Source: Runella aurantiaca
GTDB lineage: Bacteria; Bacteroidota; Bacteroidia; Cytophagales; Spirosomataceae
Direction: 5' to 3'
Assembly (NCBI RefSeq): GCF_003339505.1
Contig: NZ_QPIW01000045.1
Span: 1-35,200 of the forward strand
DNA length: 35,200 nt
The position numbers and the translations under genes were made by a program. The notes under the pieces are model-generated. The model saw only the letters and a program-made list of their open reading frames with translations, was not told the DNA's origin and did no database searches. Positions 32,818-35,200 of the stretch are shown here, piece by piece. Numbering within the stretch: the stretch's first letter is position 1; each line of letters begins with the position of its first letter.

Positions 32818-33468
32818 ATGAAAGATGAACGATTGCAATTACGCCTCGACGGCATTACCCGTAACCTGTTGGACGAACTGGCCCGTCGACAAAAAATGAA
32901 CGTAAGTGAATGGATACGCAACGTAATTTTGGAGTACACGAGCCTCAAAAAAGACGCCTCCACCGCCAAAAACCACGCGGAACAGCTGGTTAAAATGGAG
33001 AAATACATTGACCAGAGGGAAGAGTTGCTGAAACGCTATGAAGAGCAGCCAAAGTTGACCGAACTTTTTGAGCGGTACAAAGGCCAAATTGTGGAGGGAA
33101 CCCTGATTCGTCATAAAGCCGATTTGGTACACCTGATGGCCAATCAAGCAACGGTGGAATTGAGCAAAGAAACCGAAGAGACTGATAACAAAGAGCTCCT
33201 GCCAACGGTCCAATTAAAAGCCAGTACCCCAGTCTCTCGGAGTCAATCACCGCTTTCGGAGGAGGTGCCCACATCACCAAGTGTCTCTGGTTGGTTACTG
33301 GGTCATTGGATTTGGCTCATCGGAATTGCGACGTTACTGGGTGTTGTTTTCCTTTGGCGATGGACAACGACAATGGGTAAATCGCAAAAAAACGAGGAAC
33401 AATTGCCCGCGTCCAAGGACAGTGCAGGTACAGTTGTACGCTCATTTGGTAGACAGTCAATCGCCTAG
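32818..33468 (+). CDS. Membrane-anchored ribbon-helix-helix protein
   Basis: A 216-residue protein. Residues ~4-40 (ERLQLRLDGITRNLLDELAR then RQKMNVSEWIRNVILEY) fit a ribbon-helix-helix DNA-binding domain. A helical, charged region (~50-125) and a Ser/Pro linker follow, then one membrane helix near the C terminus (~161-181; WLLGHWIWLIGIATLLGVVF). The short tail is polar. DNA-binding RHH proteins on plasmids act in partition, mobilisation or repression; a C-terminal membrane anchor is unusual and suggests tethering of plasmid DNA to the membrane. It lies 20 bp after the Toprim gene and is closed by a strong terminator. No relaxase gene is visible. Confidence 0.75.
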   Translation: MKDERLQLRLDGITRNLLDELARRQKMNVSEWIRNVILEYTSLKKDASTAKNHAEQLVKMEKYIDQREELLKRYEEQPKLTELFERYKGQIVEGTLIRHKADLVHLMANQATVELSKETEETDNKELLPTVQLKASTPVSRSQSPLSEEVPTSPSVSGWLLGHWIWLIGIATLLGVVFLWRWTTTMGKSQKNEEQLPASKDSAGTVVRSFGRQSIA

Positions 33469-33484
33469 AAGAATATGCCTATAT

Positions 33485-33526
33485 GCGCCAAAAAGCAGCT
33501 TTTTCGTCGCTTTTTGGCGCTTTTTT
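33485..33526 (+). terminator. Strong intrinsic terminator after the DUF3987 operon
   Basis: gcgccaaaaagc (33485-33496) and gctttttggcgc (33509-33520) form a perfect 12-bp stem with a 12-base loop, followed by tttttt (33521-33526). Textbook rho-independent terminator for the plus-strand operon. Confidence 0.92.
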
Positions 33527-33784
33527 GTGGGGTTGAAGCCTTTGAAAACGCTTTAAAATTTATGTGTGTACAGGATGTGTGTACGCAGTGTATGTACGGA
33601 AGTTGTTTTGTAAAGGTGTGAAGAAAAAACAAAGTGTATAACTACGATTATATCGGCAGTTCTAAAGCTCTTCTACATACTTTCTTAACAAGTCGATGAA
33701 GAAATACTGTCAGATACTTAATGTATAGAAACCAAGTATAAAATCTCGGAGTCTGCATCCGATTTGTAAAAAAAATGATGAAAT

Positions 33785-33952
33785 TTGAATCTATCCATCA
33801 TCTCCAACGACGAACAGATTTATAATGCAGAAAGATTTGAGCGGCTCTACACAAAAGTTTTTAGGTCTCCTTGGACTGCGGAATACGAGAAAATGCGGCA
33901 ACAGATGAATAGTATATTACAGTGTGCCAATCAAGATTTTAACTTACAATAA
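33785..33952 (+). pseudogene. Short protein-like frame, probably a C-terminal relic
   Basis: From TTG 33785 to TAA 33950-33952, 55 codons: NLSIISNDEQIYNAERFERL then YTKVFRSPWTAEYEKMRQQM. Composition and helix periodicity look like a real protein, but there is no good start codon, and a stop lies just upstream. I do not recognise the family. Confidence 0.25.
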
Positions 33953-33954
33953 AA

Positions 33955-34071
33955 TTACACTCTCCCAATCAACAGCGCTGGCTCCGTCTTGCTGATAGGC
34001 AGCTCAGATGCAATCGAAGCAATGATATAATCAACACATTCAGTCGATGGCCATTCGCCGATGCGATTGAT
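33955..34071 (-). pseudogene. Short minus-strand protein-like frame, probably a C-terminal relic
   Basis: 38 codons ending in TAA (33955-33957 on the minus strand): INRIGEWPSTECVDYIIASI then ASELPISKTEPALLIGRV. It reads like the end of a globular protein. An in-frame stop precedes it and there is no start codon. Family not recognised. Confidence 0.22.
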
Positions 34072-34271
34072 TCACGCTTCGAAGAAAAAAGGCCACGATG
34101 CAGTAAAAAAGGACAGGAATGCAGGCGTTGCTAAGAGGCAGTACGACCAACCAGGGACTGAGACATAAGAATGACCGCTTGATAACTTTTTAACATATTT
34201 TTTAGGTAATACCTTTCAAATCAGTATTTTGGCATTTATTATTCTTCGCTGAATACTACTTACCTACAGTT

Positions 34272-34820
34272 ATGAAAACCTATCTCCACCTGTTATGCTT
34301 TTCTTTAGTCGCCTTATATGGGCAGGGACAAAAACTGACTTTTTTGAATCAAACTCCCTATCCCCTAACTGCCCATCTTGAAGTAATGTCAAGATATAAA
34401 GATTTTCAGGTTATTGATTCTTTTATTGTCAAGCCTCAATCCAATGTAGTTATTGAACGAAAAAAGCATCCTGTAAGCTTTTATAACCTAAAAGTTAGTA
34501 GTAAACAGCAATCTCAAATTACCTTCATTTGGGACAATGAAATGAAAGTAATCCTTGACACAACGGGGAATCTGGTGAGCGCTAACAGTGATTTGACAAA
34601 CCAATGGGTAACGTTTGAGGCCCTTCAAATTAACCCTTTACGATCCCAACTGATGCAGAATACTATTGAGGCAAATAAGCGTATTCAGGCCGGAGATACC
34701 ATAGGGGCAGATGTGCAAAGATTAAAAACGGATGCGTTAGTTCGCGTTTTTAATAAAGCTTTGGACAGTCTTATTTTTTCGGGACAAACCAACTTCATCA
34801 ATTTCTATCTATTGGTGTAA
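34272..34820 (+). CDS. Exported protein resembling the N-terminal half of a DUF4369/TlpA-type oxidoreductase, probably truncated
   Basis: A 182-residue protein with a signal peptide (MKTYLHLLCFSLVALYGQGQ). A beta-rich segment follows (PLTAHLEVMSRYKDFQVIDS, ITFIWDNEMKVILDTTGNLV), then a helical region and FSGQTNFINFYLLV at the end. The layout recalls the DUF4369 domain that precedes a thioredoxin domain in Bacteroidota TlpA-like proteins, whose helical linker also ends in a ..N..S.YLL motif. The frame stops right there, and an IS3-type sequence begins within ~15 bp, so the thioredoxin part was probably lost. No CxxC motif remains. Assignment is by pattern only. Confidence 0.5.
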   Translation: MKTYLHLLCFSLVALYGQGQKLTFLNQTPYPLTAHLEVMSRYKDFQVIDSFIVKPQSNVVIERKKHPVSFYNLKVSSKQQSQITFIWDNEMKVILDTTGNLVSANSDLTNQWVTFEALQINPLRSQLMQNTIEANKRIQAGDTIGADVQRLKTDALVRVFNKALDSLIFSGQTNFINFYLLV

Positions 34821-34832
34821 ATAGTCATCTAA

Positions 34833-35100
34833 AAGTGGACAGCTAAAGCTTAGAAGAGAAGAGACAATTTCTTAAATTGTTTCACTTAATTTTTCTTTAT
34901 CATGTCCAAATCAAACAAGAAGGCTTCTATTAAGCCACAGGCAAACAATTCCTCTTCTTCATCAGAACGTAAACCCGTTCTTTCTATCATCAAAGACATT
35001 CAGCGGCAGACTCGACGCCAATACTCCGTAGAAGAAAAAATCAGGATCGTTCTGGAAGGCTTGCAGGGAGAACTGTATGTCGTCAAGTGAAAGTGGACAG
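34833..35100 (+). mobile_element. Fragment of an IS3-family insertion sequence
   Basis: Contains the start of an IS3-type orfA at 34902. The 10-mer aagtggacag occurs at 34833-34842, just before it, and again in direct orientation at 35091-35100, just after it. The first is probably at or near the left end of the IS; the second may mark another copy's end or the recombination point. The rest of orfA and all of orfB are absent. Confidence 0.5.
34902..35090 (+). pseudogene. Truncated IS3-family OrfA (N-terminal part)
   Basis: 62 codons from ATG 34902. A Ser/Lys-rich lead is followed by SIIKDIQRQTRRQYSVEEKI then RIVLEGLQGE, the conserved beginning of the OrfA helix-turn-helix in one IS3 subgroup. 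The family sequence then normally continues through the HTH (..ELCRREGI..), but here it ends in LYVVK and a stop. Only about half of OrfA is present; there is no OrfB, so it cannot support transposition. Confidence 0.65.
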
Positions 35101-35200
35101 AAGCCGCTAAAAAGGAAGAGAGGTTTTAGGCGGTCGAAACATGCTGACAAATATAATTTTTCCTGCGGCTTAACATCGTCACGTTTTTAATTTTTTTGCG
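35101..35200. other. Window end, no feature recognised
   Basis: An imperfect hairpin (ccgctaaaa/ttttaggcgg, ~35106-35140) can be drawn, but no gene or known element is visible in this last 100 bp. Confidence 0.3.

Larger units (their letters stand above)
33531..34271. other. Gene-poor stretch with two protein-like relics
   Basis: About 740 bp without an intact recognisable gene. A plus-strand frame (33785-33952) and a minus-strand frame (33955-34071) read like protein ends and converge nose to nose; they are listed separately. The remainder shows nothing I can name. Confidence 0.4.

Noticed and set aside
32818-33468. RHH membrane protein as a relaxase accessory (mobilisation) protein
   Set aside because: No relaxase or oriT-like nick region is visible in the window; kept only as a possibility.
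1-35200. tRNA, rRNA or known riboswitch genes
   Set aside because: Scanning by eye showed no cloverleaf, rRNA motif or riboswitch-like conserved core; a covariance search would be needed to exclude small RNAs.

Overview
The window looks like a plasmid or plasmid-like replicon of a Bacteroidota bacterium, most plausibly of the Cytophagales/Runella-Spirosoma type. Grounds are an exported repeat protein with a type IX secretion (T9SS) C-terminal domain, a Y_Y_Y/beta-propeller histidine kinase with a LytTR regulator, signal peptides ending in ..AQ, lipoproteins, and a Rep_3 (RepB-type) initiator with 22-bp iterons and a ParA/ribbon-helix-helix partition pair. The genus is an inference; no rRNA or tRNA gene was seen.

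Layout. 1-900: a serine resolvase with inverted repeats upstream. 1227-5149: a two-component pair (sensor kinase, then LytTR response regulator). 5150-6131: a small zinc-ribbon ORF and the N-terminal stub of a SAM methyltransferase. 6132-8228: a T9SS-exported protein with seven ~60-residue repeats and a PKD domain. 8372-10393: a complete ISL3-family IS (8580-10313, 50-bp inverted repeats) next to the left end of a second related copy, apparently splitting a small membrane-protein gene. 10482-12118: a small exported protein, an ECF sigma factor and a membrane anti-sigma-like protein.

12119-23269 is the most interesting part: a minus-strand run of eight genes. In transcription order they are an FHA/TM/zinc-ribbon protein, an acidic membrane protein, a zinc-ribbon/FHA protein, a PP2C phosphatase fused through a membrane segment to a caspase-like protease, a beta-propeller lipoprotein, a membrane Ser/Thr kinase, a TPR membrane protein, and a second lipoprotein. 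A frameshifted small-gene relic lies at 19085-19315. Writer (kinase), eraser (PP2C), readers (two FHA proteins), surface sensors (two lipoproteins sharing an N-terminal module) and effector (caspase) are all present. This is a candidate phospho-controlled, envelope-spanning protease system, possibly for programmed cell death or conflict; the function is inferred.

23270-26300 is the plasmid core: hairpins, RHH partner, ParA, AT-rich direct repeats (candidate centromere), Rep and five perfect 22-bp iterons. 26300-30360 is accessory and decayed: a DUF1016/YhcG-type nuclease, a broken helicase, an RteC-like protein and long gene-poor stretches. 30361-33530 is a plasmid DNA-metabolism operon: DUF3987 ATPase, zinc-finger/Toprim protein and membrane-anchored RHH protein, closed by a strong terminator. 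33531-35200 holds gene relics, a truncated exported protein and an IS3-family OrfA fragment.
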